DNA from: Roseburia_C sp031555935
Lineage (GTDB): Bacteria > Bacillota > Clostridia > Lachnospirales > Lachnospiraceae
Direction: 5' to 3'
Length of the DNA: 64,000 bases
NCBI GenBank assembly: GCA_031555935.1
Contig: JAVBTX010000014.1
Location: forward strand, 17,150-81,149
Below, piece by piece: positions 52,101-61,144 of the stretch. Each line of letters opens with the position of its first letter. Position 1 is the stretch's first letter. The notes beneath the pieces were generated by a model. That model had not been told where the DNA came from. It saw only the letters and a list, made by a program, of their open reading frames with translations, and searched no databases. Made by a program: the position numbers and the translations under genes.

Positions 52101-52990
52101 TATTCCCAACCAGAGCAACCGTTGAAACTGACGAGGTAAAGAGTGGATTATACGAAACGAAAGACATCTATGTTTGCAAAAATAAGGTTGCAAAACCAAC
52201 CGTATTTATTCCAGTGTTCCCAGGAACCAACTGTGAATATGACAGTGCGAGAGCATTCGAGCAGGCTGGCGCAGATGTGATTGTAAAAGTATTTAAGAAT
52301 TTAAATGCCGATGATATCCGTGATTCCGTAGGGGCGTTTGAAAAAGCGATTAATGAATCTCAGATTATTATGTTCCCAGGTGGATTTTCCGCAGGTGATG
52401 AACCGGAAGGCTCGGCGAAATTTTTTGCAACGGCATTCCGCAACGAGAAGATTAAAGAAGCAGTTGATCATTTATTACAGGAGCGTGACGGATTAGCACT
52501 CGGTATCTGTAACGGCTTCCAGGCTTTAATCAAATTGGGATTAGTACCATATGGTAAAATCACCGAGCAGGATGCAGCGTCACCAACTTTAACCTATAAT
52601 ACGATTGGGCGTCATATTTCCAAGATGGTATATACCAAAGTGGTAACGAATAAATCACCTTGGTTAGCTGGGGCAGAGCTTGGCGCAGTTTACTGCAATC
52701 CAGCATCTCACGGCGAAGGACGTTTTGTTGCACCGAAGGAGTGGTTAGACAAGCTGTTTGAAAACGGCCAGGTCGCAACCCAATATGTTAACGAGCAGGG
52801 TGTTCCAACGATGGACGAAGAGTGGAACGTGAACGGTTCTTATATGGCAATCGAAGGAATCACCAGCCCAGACGGACGTGTGCTTGGTAAGATGGCACAT
52901 GCAGAGCGTCGCGGGGCATCTGTTGCAATGAATATTTATGGTGAGCAGGATATGAAGTTGTTTGAATCGGGAGTGGCGTATTTTAGATAG
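49187..52990 (+). CDS. purL: Phosphoribosylformylglycinamidine synthase, fused PurS/PurL/PurQ type
   Basis: A 1267-residue enzyme converting FGAR, glutamine and ATP to FGAM in purine synthesis. The N-terminal region (about 1-180) is PurS-like. The two ATP-binding PurL halves follow with VLDTYWSDHCRHTTF, FKNETHNHPTEIEPFGGAATCLGGAIRD and GGTGRDGCGGATG-like segments. The C-terminal glutaminase (from about 1005) has FPGTNCEYD, the nucleophile Cys1108 (LGICNGFQ) and the SHGEGRF histidine segment. This single-chain order is typical of Clostridia. It starts with AGGAG at 5 nt. No other pur gene is nearby. Confidence 0.97.
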   Translation: MSNVRRVYVEKKDAYAVAAKELQSEIKSYLGIKTVSSVRVLIRYDIENISDEVYQKALATVFSEPPVDDVYEETFTAENGKVFSVEYLPGQFDQRADSAEQCVKLLKEDEEPIIRTATTYIINGEIDDTQLAAIKEHCINPVDSRETGMDKPATLVQEFDEPADVIIFDGFADMAEDKLKELYASLNLAMTFKDFLHIQNYFKNEEKRDPSMTEVRVLDTYWSDHCRHTTFSTELTDVAFADGYYRAPIEKTYEDYLNTHKELYKGRDDKFVCLMDIALMAMKRLKKEGKLEDQEESDEINACSIVVPVEVDGVTEEWLVNFKNETHNHPTEIEPFGGAATCLGGAIRDPLSGRTYVYQAMRVTGAADPTVSVKDTMSGKLPQKKLVRGAAHGYSSYGNQIGLATGYVKEVYHPDYVAKRMEIGAVMGAAPRRAVQRLTSDPGDIIILLGGRTGRDGCGGATGSSKAHNTESIDTCGAEVQKGNPPTERKIQRLFRREEVSRIIKKCNDFGAGGVSVAIGELADGLRVDLDKVPKKYAGLDGTELSISESQERMAVVVSPEDADQMLAFAVEENLEAVKVAVVTEEPRLVLSWRGNEIVNISRAFLDTNGAHQETKVAIDMPCEDDNFFKKIDTEKVASAVANNDIKGAWMSELADLNVCSQKGLVEMFDGSIGAGSVFMPYGGKYQLTETQSMVAKLPVMTGKCDTVTMMSYGFNPYLSSWSPYHGAAYAVVESVSRIVAAGGDYSKIRFTFQEYFRRMTEEPSRWSQPLSALLGAYDAQIGFGLPSIGGKDSMSGTFNEIDVPPTLVSFAVDIAKEKDIIAPEFKQAGNKLVLFTINKDAYDMPDYSQIMKLYDAIHALIQDGVVVSAYALDSKGLSAAVSKMAFGNKLGVTVNSNVTTDTMFAPGFGNIVAEVSAERAAEVATVMANAGLNANFSEVGAVNDEQKFIYGDVVITIDEALNAWATTLEKVFPTRATVETDEVKSGLYETKDIYVCKNKVAKPTVFIPVFPGTNCEYDSARAFEQAGADVIVKVFKNLNADDIRDSVGAFEKAINESQIIMFPGGFSAGDEPEGSAKFFATAFRNEKIKEAVDHLLQERDGLALGICNGFQALIKLGLVPYGKITEQDAASPTLTYNTIGRHISKMVYTKVVTNKSPWLAGAELGAVYCNPASHGEGRFVAPKEWLDKLFENGQVATQYVNEQGVPTMDEEWNVNGSYMAIEGITSPDGRVLGKMAHAERRGASVAMNIYGEQDMKLFESGVAYFR

Positions 52991-53009
52991 AGAAAACGAG
53001 AATGATTAT

Positions 53010-53052
53010 AGACCTTGGAACGAGAGTAAAGTCTTGTTCTAAGGTCTTTTCT
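53010..53052 (+). terminator. Terminator of purL
   Basis: 15-bp stem (53010-53024 with 53033-53047) with two G.U pairs and an 8-nt loop, followed by TTTTCT. Confidence 0.9.
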
Positions 53053-53162
53053 ACTATCCACAACAAGAAAAAAACGGAAGGGCTTGCCAAGCGTGAAAAA
53101 GCTCTGTACAATATAGTTATAAGGTTAACGAGGGGTGTTTTGGGGTTGCAAAGGAGAATGGT

Positions 53163-56100
53163 TTGAAAAGAGAAAAGACACAGTTCTATCAATGTACCAT
53201 CAAGTTCATAGCCGCGATTTTTTTGCTGGTAGGCATGGTGCTGACCCACGGAGCGGATGTGTTAGCGGCACCAACGGAAGAATTTCAATTTGAAATAACG
53301 GTTACGGAAAGTAGCCTTGATTTTTGTGTGCCGACAAGTGGATATTTGGATATGTCATACGGTAAAGCTTACAGTTGGTATATAGACTGGGGCGATAATA
53401 CCGGAAAAAAAATCTATACCCAGACGGGCTCGGCAAATGCAGCGGGTGCAGTTGGAATAAAACATGAATATACAAAGGCCGGTACCTATTGTATTACCAT
53501 CACACCGAATGGCAGTCAGGATGCTTGGCTTGGTGCGTTTGGATTTTCGGAAGGAAAATCAGGAGCGAATGCAACGTTAAATAAGAAAAAAGTAGTAAAA
53601 GTGATTTCACCGCTAACACCAAAAATGACGCGAACCCAAGAGCAATTGAATTCAGGGGAGTCACCAACGGGTGAATGGATATATACATTTTTTGGTTGCG
53701 AAAATCTGACGATGGGAGAAGAATTTAATTTTCCACAGGAAATAACGACAGTGGGAAATTATTATGCAGCATATATGTTTTATGGCTGTTCTGGAAGTGA
53801 TTTTACGATGAACGAAGCGTTTAATCTGCCGCAGGAAATAACGGAGGTGGGAACATCATTTGTCGAAGGAATGTTTTATGGCTGCTTGGGAAACGACTTT
53901 ACAATGAATGAAGTTTTTAATCTGCCGCAGGAAATAACGGAGGTGGGAACATCATTTGCGGAGGGAATGTTTTATAACTGCTCAGGAAATAACTTTATGA
54001 TGAATGAAGTGTTTAATCTGCCCCAAGATATCGTGACCGTGGAAAGCCGTTTTGCCAAAGATATGTTTTGTAAGTGCTCGGGAAGTAAGTTTACGATGAA
54101 TGAAGCGTTTAATCTGCCTCAGGAAATAACGGAGGTGAAAAATCTTTTTGCCGAAAGTATGTTTTATAGTTGTTCGGGAAGAGATTTTACGATGAATGAA
54201 GTCTTTAATTTACCACAAGGTATAACGACGGTGGACGAGCATTTTGTGGAATACATGTTCTACAACTGTTCAAATAGTAACTTTACGATGAATGAAGTGT
54301 TTAATCTACCTCAGGAAATAACGGAGGCAAAAAATAATTTTGCATGTCGAATGTTCAGTTTATGCAGTGGAAGCAGCTTCACAATGAATACTGTTTTTAA
54401 TCTACCACAGGATATAACAGTGGTAGGAAATGAATTTGCATATGGGATGTTTTATGATTGCTCAGGAAGAAACTTTGCAATGAATGATGTGTTTAATTTG
54501 CCGCAGAAGGTAACAACCGTGGGATATTCATTTGCCCAACAAATGTTTGGCAACTGCTCGGGCAATAGTTTTACAATGGGGGCGGCTTTTAACTTACCAC
54601 AGGAACTAATAAAAGTGGGCTTCAATTTTGCCGAGAGTATGTTTTATTGTTGTACCGGAAATCGTTTTACGATGAATGAAGATTTTAACTTGCCGCAGAA
54701 AATTATAGAAACAGGTGTAGGTTTTGCCAAAGAAATGTTTTCAGGCGGAGGCGGCAGCTCTTTTCAGGTAAATAATGTATTTGTATTTCCGGTTCAAGTT
54801 CATGCAAATGATAATTTTTATAATACCTTTAAATTAAGCAGTGCGGTACCGGTGCAAAAGCGTACAGCACAATCCATTTTAAATGGAGTAAATCAACCAA
54901 CCACCAATCAGGCAACATTTTACCGATGCAGTAATATTTTTATGGACTACATTTATATTCCGCTAAGCTGGGGCGGAGAAGGGCAGGAGCGGCCAGAACA
55001 TTTGCTGGTGGTAAATCCGCTTCAATGCAAATTTGAAATTTGTGCAACTGGATATACGCAGGAACAAGCTGAAGGACTGACAGTTTGTATTTATAACCTG
55101 GGGAAATCAGCAGCATTAAATCTGAGCGTTATGTTAACGGGGGATGACAATTTTACCATTAATGCAAAAATGGATGATAAGATAGCAGCAAATCAGGTGA
55201 TGGAGCTTCGCATTTTTCCAAAGGTCGGACTTTCAAAGGGGCGCTATGAAAATGGAATTCAGATTTGTGCAGATGGTATAGCAGCAATAAATGTACCGCT
55301 ATCCTTCCGGGTACTTCAGATGCCATCGATTATTCAGGACGTGCCACAAGAAGAAATTAAGGTACCTGTGGAGGGAGTTAGTACCGCATTAACAGTGGAA
55401 GTGGATGCAGTTACAGATGGCGGCGCCTTGACTTATCAGTGGTATAAAAATACCAATGACAGTATCATCGGCGGAACAGCAATCGAAGGAGCCAACAGTG
55501 CATCCTATCTTCCAAGTGTAGATACTGTTGGCATATCCTATTACTACGTGAAGATTACGAATATTCATAAGGATATTCCAAACTGTGAGATAGCAAGTAT
55601 CAGAAGCAAGACAGCCAAGTTGACGGTGTTTGTGCCGGAGGAGGCTGAAACGCCGGTAATTGTGGAACAGCCAAAAGATGCAGGAGTGGAGCGGGGAGAA
55701 CAAGCGACACTGAGTGTAACATCACAGGTGGGCGACGGGGGCGTTTTAAGTTATCAGTGGTATCAGACAACGGCAGAGGATGGCGCCGAAGGAATCAAAA
55801 TAGCGGGGGCAGAAAGCAAGAGCTTTAGCCCGGAGACAGTTGAAGATGGTGTCTATTATTACTATGTGGAAGTCACAAACACCAATAATAATGCCAGCCT
55901 TACGAAGACGGCAACGATTGTTAGTGAATTGGTAACAGTAACGGTGCAAAAAAATGTTAACCAGGCATTGATAAGTATAGCAGGAACATATATCTATAAT
56001 GGAAGCATTATCCGCCCAGATGAGGGCAATGTAACAGTGGAACTAGATGGCGAGGTCTTGCCGCAGGATGGAAGCGCATATACATATCGGGTGGAAAATG

Positions 56101-58250
56101 CGACAGAAGTTGGAACGGCAAGTTTAATTGTCACGGGAAAAGGTCTGTATACCGGCAGCACTAGTAAAAGCTTTAAGATAGCAAAAAAAGTAATACAAAT
56201 AGACCCGGCGGCCAGTATCGTTGCAAAAAAGCAATATGATGGTTCCGAGCATGCCCAAATTGATATGGTCGCGTTTGCTGGCTTAGTAGATGGACAAGTG
56301 CTTGTACAGGGACAGGACTACACCATATCAAATGCTTATTACAATAGCTCGGATGTAAAAGATGCAACAATAGTTACGGCAACAATTGCGCTGAAAGAAA
56401 GTGGAATAACAAAGAATTATCAACTTACAAACGGAAGATTTCAGAAGGCGGCCGAGCTTCTTAGATGCCCAATCGATGGGGTGAGTCGCATCATGAAAAT
56501 AGCATCTGTTGCGAACCATGTATATCAGTACGACCTAGGGCAATTTTTACCGCAGAAAGAAGTTGTGGGACAGATTAGTGATGGTATCGCTGATATTACA
56601 GAAAATGAAGCGGGAATTCTAACGGATGTCAGGGTAGAAAATCAAAGTCTCATTTTATCAGCCGAGGGTTATCATGCGTTAGGGGAGCAAGCTCAGGTGA
56701 CGGTTTCGTTTATGAGTGATAATTATATTTTTACAAATGCGGTTTTGTGTGTTGAAGTAACAGATAAGTCGATTGTATCAGTCACAGGTGTCACCGTGGA
56801 AAGCCGTTCCTACAATGGGAAAGCAGTAGAAGCAGCGGGTGTTCCAGTATTTACAGATATAATCACAGAGGAAACGGTTGAACTAAATCCGGTTTATCAG
56901 TGGTCAGAGGGAGAAGCGCCAACAAATGTTGGAAAATACATGTTGATTGTGACCGCGGAGGATGCGGAGGCTTTTGAACTGGAACATCAGGAGATACCAT
57001 TTACAATATATAAGGCAGCTCAGACAATTACTTTTCCAGAGCCAGAGATTCGTTATGTGGGCCAGGAAATCAACTTGAGAGCAGTGTCAGATTCTGGACT
57101 GCCAATTACCTATAGCAGCAGTGATGATACAATAGCAACAGTGGAAAATGGAAAATTAACCTTGTTGGATATTGGCGAGGTAAGCATAATTGCCGAGCAG
57201 GAGGGAAATGAAAACTATAAGCCGGCCGAAAGTATGAGTTGCACCTTTACAATTCAGCCGCGGCGCTCCTCAGATGCTACGTTATCAAGTCTTTCCGTGA
57301 GTAGTGGCATACTGTCGCCAGCCTTTCATCCGGCAACATCAAGCTATACCTTAGCGGTTGGTGCTGAAGTAGCCAGTATTACAGCAACAGCAACAGCCAA
57401 CGATGCAAAGGCAACAGTCAGAGGAATCGGAAAACAGAATGTTCCGGCTGGGACAAGTACCATAACAATAGAAGTGACTGCCGAGGATGGAACATCGAAA
57501 CACTACGATATCAATGTCACCCGACCACATACTTACACCATTAGCTATACCTTAAATGGTGGAACACCCAATAGCCAAAACCCAACGAGTTATACGGCGG
57601 GTACAGCGGTGGCACTCAAGGAACCAACCCGAACGGGATATACATTTGACGGTTGGTACGCTGATGCTGGATTGAAAATAAGGGTTACTGAAGTTGCAAA
57701 AAGCAGTGCGGGTAATAAAATATTTTATGCCAAGTGGACAGCAGTCTCTTACAAAATAACATATCAGCTAAGTGGTGGTGCGAATCATAATTCAAACCCA
57801 TCAAGCTATACGATAACCACAGCCAAGCTTACATTAGCAAATCCAACCAAAGCCGGTTACACATTTGCCGGTTGGTACAGTGATAGTAAATTTAAAAAGA
57901 AGGATTCATCGATTGCAAACGGCAGCGTGGGAACTAAAACGTTTTATGCAAAATGGACGAAAGTAAGCGTAAAAAAAACGAGTTGGGGTTCACTAAAGTG
58001 TCCGGCTGCAAAAAAAATGAAGGTAACCGTCAAAAAGGTTAGTGGTGCAAAAGGATATGAAATATTGTATTCGACAAATAGCAAATTGAAGAGTGCCAAA
58101 AAAGCTACTGCCACATCCGTGACAAAGACAATATCAAAATTGAGTTCAAAAAAGACATACTATGTAAAAGTAAGGGCATATAAGCTAGATTCGAAAGGGA
58201 AAAAGATATATGGTTCTTATAGTACGGTGAAAAATGTCAAGGTAAAATAA
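53163..58250 (+). CDS. Large secreted repeat adhesin with 32-residue repeats, Ig, MBG and InlB-type domains
   Basis: A 1695-residue exported protein that starts at TTG with AAGGAG 6 nt upstream; the nearby ATG at 53158 hits a stop at once. Signal peptide about residues 1-36 (cleavage after VLAA). A folded N-terminal part (about 37-180) with WYIDWGDNTGK follows. Eleven exact 32-residue repeats (nt 53712-54767) carry FNLPQ, MF and Cys positions. Then come two Ig-like units (QWYKNTND, QWYQTTAED), two MBG/YDG-like units, a Big2-like unit, a cadherin-like beta-sandwich (SDATLSSLSVSSG), two InlB/Flg_new-type repeats (GYTFDGWY, GYTFAGWY) and a fibronectin-like C-terminal domain (YEILYST...KKTYYVKVRAY). 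No sortase motif is seen. Adhesion or matrix function is likely. The C-terminal domain matches the protein at 2-3088. Confidence 0.88.
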   Translation: MKREKTQFYQCTIKFIAAIFLLVGMVLTHGADVLAAPTEEFQFEITVTESSLDFCVPTSGYLDMSYGKAYSWYIDWGDNTGKKIYTQTGSANAAGAVGIKHEYTKAGTYCITITPNGSQDAWLGAFGFSEGKSGANATLNKKKVVKVISPLTPKMTRTQEQLNSGESPTGEWIYTFFGCENLTMGEEFNFPQEITTVGNYYAAYMFYGCSGSDFTMNEAFNLPQEITEVGTSFVEGMFYGCLGNDFTMNEVFNLPQEITEVGTSFAEGMFYNCSGNNFMMNEVFNLPQDIVTVESRFAKDMFCKCSGSKFTMNEAFNLPQEITEVKNLFAESMFYSCSGRDFTMNEVFNLPQGITTVDEHFVEYMFYNCSNSNFTMNEVFNLPQEITEAKNNFACRMFSLCSGSSFTMNTVFNLPQDITVVGNEFAYGMFYDCSGRNFAMNDVFNLPQKVTTVGYSFAQQMFGNCSGNSFTMGAAFNLPQELIKVGFNFAESMFYCCTGNRFTMNEDFNLPQKIIETGVGFAKEMFSGGGGSSFQVNNVFVFPVQVHANDNFYNTFKLSSAVPVQKRTAQSILNGVNQPTTNQATFYRCSNIFMDYIYIPLSWGGEGQERPEHLLVVNPLQCKFEICATGYTQEQAEGLTVCIYNLGKSAALNLSVMLTGDDNFTINAKMDDKIAANQVMELRIFPKVGLSKGRYENGIQICADGIAAINVPLSFRVLQMPSIIQDVPQEEIKVPVEGVSTALTVEVDAVTDGGALTYQWYKNTNDSIIGGTAIEGANSASYLPSVDTVGISYYYVKITNIHKDIPNCEIASIRSKTAKLTVFVPEEAETPVIVEQPKDAGVERGEQATLSVTSQVGDGGVLSYQWYQTTAEDGAEGIKIAGAESKSFSPETVEDGVYYYYVEVTNTNNNASLTKTATIVSELVTVTVQKNVNQALISIAGTYIYNGSIIRPDEGNVTVELDGEVLPQDGSAYTYRVENATEVGTASLIVTGKGLYTGSTSKSFKIAKKVIQIDPAASIVAKKQYDGSEHAQIDMVAFAGLVDGQVLVQGQDYTISNAYYNSSDVKDATIVTATIALKESGITKNYQLTNGRFQKAAELLRCPIDGVSRIMKIASVANHVYQYDLGQFLPQKEVVGQISDGIADITENEAGILTDVRVENQSLILSAEGYHALGEQAQVTVSFMSDNYIFTNAVLCVEVTDKSIVSVTGVTVESRSYNGKAVEAAGVPVFTDIITEETVELNPVYQWSEGEAPTNVGKYMLIVTAEDAEAFELEHQEIPFTIYKAAQTITFPEPEIRYVGQEINLRAVSDSGLPITYSSSDDTIATVENGKLTLLDIGEVSIIAEQEGNENYKPAESMSCTFTIQPRRSSDATLSSLSVSSGILSPAFHPATSSYTLAVGAEVASITATATANDAKATVRGIGKQNVPAGTSTITIEVTAEDGTSKHYDINVTRPHTYTISYTLNGGTPNSQNPTSYTAGTAVALKEPTRTGYTFDGWYADAGLKIRVTEVAKSSAGNKIFYAKWTAVSYKITYQLSGGANHNSNPSSYTITTAKLTLANPTKAGYTFAGWYSDSKFKKKDSSIANGSVGTKTFYAKWTKVSVKKTSWGSLKCPAAKKMKVTVKKVSGAKGYEILYSTNSKLKSAKKATATSVTKTISKLSSKKTYYVKVRAYKLDSKGKKIYGSYSTVKNVKVK
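53712..54767 (+). repeat. Eleven in-frame 96-bp repeats in the adhesin
   Basis: Eleven contiguous 96-bp units, each starting with ATG and encoding 32 residues of the form MNE-x-FNLPQ-x-I-x(2)-V-x(3)-FA-x(2)-MFY-x-CSG-x(2)-FT; a twelfth is partial (V-N-N-V-F-V-F-P). Period is exact with no indels, but the DNA copies are diverged except 2 and 3. The motif is a distant relative of the BspA/DUF285 repeat (MFxGCSSL). Confidence 0.85.
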
Positions 58251-58257
58251 TAAAATG

Positions 58258-58299
58258 AAAGCCAGTGAGAATCACAAAACGATTCAAGCTGGCTTTTTT
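58258..58299. terminator. Bidirectional terminator
   Basis: Outer stem AAAGCCAG (58258-58265) with CTGGCTTT (58289-58296) and inner stem GAATC/GATTC (58269-58273 with 58281-58285), followed by TTT. It separates the convergent adhesin and HAD phosphatase genes. Confidence 0.85.
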
Positions 58300-59143
58300 A
58301 GGAAAACACTAGTTTTTCAATTGCATATGCGACCCCATGTTCTTCGTTAGACAGTGAAATAAAATCAGCATTTTTTAGTAAAAGTGGTTCAGCATTTGCC
58401 ATAGCCACACCAATTCCAGCGGCAGAAACAATATCAAAATCATTTTCACTGTCACCACAAGCCATTGTTGCATCTATCGAAAGCTGAAAGCGGTTACACA
58501 AAAATCGCAGTCCTTTGGCCTTGGAAATCCCTTTTTTATTCACTTCAATATTACGAAAACCACCTGATACAAAATGCAGATTCTCATAGTCAGAAAGCAG
58601 TGTCAGCACTTTGTCCCGGTTTAACAGTCCACCATGCTCATCCGGTAAAAAGTTAAGCGTCAATTTCTGAATATTCATCTTGTTTTGTAGAATAAAATCG
58701 GGCAGATTATCCACCACTGTTCGGGTATCACGAATATACGTGCGCAAGGATTCTGGCACGTGTAAACGCTCGATATAAGGGCGGGTTGCCAAAGCTGTGT
58801 AAGCATCACCATTAATAAAAGCATCCAGATGTAATTGGCAATGATACAATTCTTGTAGCAGTGCGGCACCGTCAGCACTATCAATAGCATTCTCAAACAG
58901 CAATTCCTTGCCCGGAATGTGGTAAACGGCGGCACCATTGGCAGTAATCGCATATTCAATGCCCAATTCGTTTAAAGCAGGCAGAGGAAGTCCCACAAAA
59001 GGCCGCCCGGTTGAGATGATGACCCGAATACCACTGTTAACAGCATGTCGAATCGCTGCCTTATTCTTTTCGGAAATTTTTCCTTCACTATTATATAATG
59101 TACCATCTAAATCAAGTGCAATTAATTTGATTTTCTGATTCAT
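58298..59143 (-). CDS. Cof-type HAD-superfamily phosphatase
   Basis: The 281-residue enzyme begins at the ATG complementary to 59141-59143 with GGAG upstream. HAD motif I is ALDLDGTL (nucleophile Asp near residue 10), motif II ISTGRP, motif III Lys in ISKAKGL and motif IV GDSENDFDIVSAAG. The Cof-type (IIB) cap covers about residues 85-185. Such enzymes dephosphorylate sugar phosphates, phospholipid-related or pyridoxal phosphates with broad range, and the substrate is unknown. It is divergent from the methyltransferase gene at 59335. Confidence 0.92.
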   Translation of the reverse strand: MNQKIKLIALDLDGTLYNSEGKISEKNKAAIRHAVNSGIRVIISTGRPFVGLPLPALNELGIEYAITANGAAVYHIPGKELLFENAIDSADGAALLQELYHCQLHLDAFINGDAYTALATRPYIERLHVPESLRTYIRDTRTVVDNLPDFILQNKMNIQKLTLNFLPDEHGGLLNRDKVLTLLSDYENLHFVSGGFRNIEVNKKGISKAKGLRFLCNRFQLSIDATMACGDSENDFDIVSAAGIGVAMANAEPLLLKNADFISLSNEEHGVAYAIEKLVFS

Positions 59144-59270
59144 AAAAATTTTCTCCAATGCATAAATATTTGCTCACAACATAATATCAGCAATAGGCAA
59201 ACTAATCAAGGCGTTTTTTTGGAAAAACCCCTCGGGATTTTGGAAATCCGCTGGAATAATCAGTTTATGC

Positions 59271-59299
59271 TTGCAGTGAATTGGGATTGCTTATATAAT
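59271..59299 (+). promoter_or_regulatory. Promoter of the homocysteine methyltransferase/MTHFR operon
   Basis: TTGCAG (59271-59276) and TATAAT (59294-59299) with a 17-bp spacer, 35 bp before the ATG at 59335. The short leader leaves no room for an S-box or T-box. Confidence 0.65.
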
Positions 59300-59334
59300 T
59301 AGTAGGAAAACGAAAACAAGTGGAGAGAAAATTC

Positions 59335-61143
59335 ATGCTGATACAGGAATATTTAAAAGCAGGACGTCTGATAACAGACGGAGCAATGGGAACCTATTAC
59401 GAAGAAAAATATGGAAAAGCACAGGAAATGTCTGAGCAGGCCAACGAAACACATCCACAGCGTGTGCGGGAAGTGCATCTGGACTATTTGCGCAGCGGTG
59501 CGAGACTGATTCGAACGAATACCTTTGCGACTAATTCGATGTTTTTTGCCAGCATGGAAGAGATCGTTCAAAATATAAAAAAGGGATATGCCATTGCCAG
59601 TGAAGCGGTGCAGATATATCAACAGGAAAATCCAGCTGATCAGATTATCATTGCGGCCGATATCGGCACAATCTATGACTCAAATCATTTGGAATATGAG
59701 AGTGTTTTGGCAGAATATAAAAAGATTTGCGATACCTTCTTAGAGTGCGGGGCATCCTGCTTTGTCTTTGAGACACAGGCGGATTTTACATATATTGAAC
59801 CAGTCAGTCAGTATCTGAAGGAAAAATCAGAAGCATTTATTATTGTCCAATTTTCCTTTGATAAAAGTGGTTATACCAGAGCCGGCATCAGTGTCGATAA
59901 AATGGTTCGCACAGCATCGGCAATGGATAGCATCGATGCCTATGGTTTTAACTGTGGCGTTGAAGCGACACATATGTATCAATTATTGAAAGGACTTGCA
60001 TTTCCAAGTGATAAATACATAACCGTTTTGCCAAATGCTGGGTATCCCTATACCTTGCGGGGAAAAACGATTTACTCCCATAATGTCGGCTACTATGTGG
60101 AAGAAATGAAAAAGATTGCAGCCTTAGGAATCGAAATAATGGGTGGCTGCTGCGGCACGACCCCAGCTCATATTGAAGCCTTACAGCAGGAATTGCAAGC
60201 GATGCCACTAATCCCGAAACGCGTCGGCGTGGTCCAAAGTACCTCGATTCGTCAGCGTGAATCGGAATTTGAACGAAAATTAGATGCCGGTGAAAAGGCC
60301 TATATCGTCGAGCTGGACCCACCATTTCAGACTGATGTAACAAAGGTAATGGACGGAGCTGCTGAGTTGGCACAAGTTGGTGTGGATATGATTACATTAT
60401 CGGATTCACCGATGGCCAGAACGAGGATGGATGCAGGACAGTTGGCAATTAAGATGCAGCAGGAAACTGGCGTGCCAGTAATGCCGCATATATGTTGTCG
60501 TGATAAAAACGTGATTGCATTACGAGCGGGAATGCTGGGAACCTACATGAATGGCATCCGTCATTATCTAATCGTGACGGGAGACCCAGTTGGACGCGGG
60601 GATAGAGAACGAGTGACCTCCGTGTTTGATTTCAATTCAATCAAATTTATGCGCTATGTCAATGAAATGAACGATGATGCATTTGCCGGAGAACCGGTGG
60701 TGTATGGTGGCGCATTAAATTATCATGGGGCAAATGTAGGCGCCATCATTGATCGAATGAAATTAAAAATCGAGGCTGGCTGTAGCTGCTTTTTGACTCA
60801 GCCGGTATATACAGCGGAGGATGTAGAGCGAATCCGTTATATCAAGGAGCATGTCGACACTAGAATATTGTGTGGCATAATGCCATTAGTCAGCTATAAG
60901 AATGCGATGTTTGTCAAAAATGAGATGCCAGGTATTCACATTTCCGATGACATTGTGAGTCGCTACCGAGAGGATATGACAAGAGAAGAGGCCGAAGCAG
61001 TGGCAAGGGATATTTCTGCCGAGATAGCGGGGCAGTTGTATGATGTGGTGGATGGTTTTTATTTTATGACACCATTTAATCGGACGGGATTGATATGCGG
61101 CATCATTGAGGCAATTCGAGCTTTGCACAAGGAGGAAAACTAG
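59335..61143 (+). CDS. Bifunctional homocysteine S-methyltransferase / methylenetetrahydrofolate reductase
   Basis: A 602-residue fusion of the YitJ type. The N-terminal Zn-dependent methyltransferase domain (about 1-290) has DGAMGTYY, the first zinc Cys in GFNCGVE and the pair in GGCCGTTPAHI. The C-terminal domain (about 310-600) is a MetF-like flavoprotein with VELDPPFQTD, IVTGDP and ending FNRTGLICGIIEAI. The ATG at 59335 is preceded by GGAGAG with 7-nt spacing; a GTG 15 nt upstream lacks one. The reductase half makes 5-methyl-THF for the MetH encoded right after it, 1 bp away. The N-terminal half may use S-methylmethionine or methyl-THF. Confidence 0.92.
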   Translation: MLIQEYLKAGRLITDGAMGTYYEEKYGKAQEMSEQANETHPQRVREVHLDYLRSGARLIRTNTFATNSMFFASMEEIVQNIKKGYAIASEAVQIYQQENPADQIIIAADIGTIYDSNHLEYESVLAEYKKICDTFLECGASCFVFETQADFTYIEPVSQYLKEKSEAFIIVQFSFDKSGYTRAGISVDKMVRTASAMDSIDAYGFNCGVEATHMYQLLKGLAFPSDKYITVLPNAGYPYTLRGKTIYSHNVGYYVEEMKKIAALGIEIMGGCCGTTPAHIEALQQELQAMPLIPKRVGVVQSTSIRQRESEFERKLDAGEKAYIVELDPPFQTDVTKVMDGAAELAQVGVDMITLSDSPMARTRMDAGQLAIKMQQETGVPVMPHICCRDKNVIALRAGMLGTYMNGIRHYLIVTGDPVGRGDRERVTSVFDFNSIKFMRYVNEMNDDAFAGEPVVYGGALNYHGANVGAIIDRMKLKIEAGCSCFLTQPVYTAEDVERIRYIKEHVDTRILCGIMPLVSYKNAMFVKNEMPGIHISDDIVSRYREDMTREEAEAVARDISAEIAGQLYDVVDGFYFMTPFNRTGLICGIIEAIRALHKEEN

Positions 61144-61144
61144 A

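Noticed and set aside
53712..54767. A repeat array resembling CRISPR at first sight.
   Set aside because: The period is 96 bp with no spacers, and it is an in-frame coding repeat.
59159..59334. An S-box or T-box leader before the methionine-related operon.
   Set aside because: The promoter sits only 35 bp before the ATG, leaving no space, and no conserved motifs are seen.
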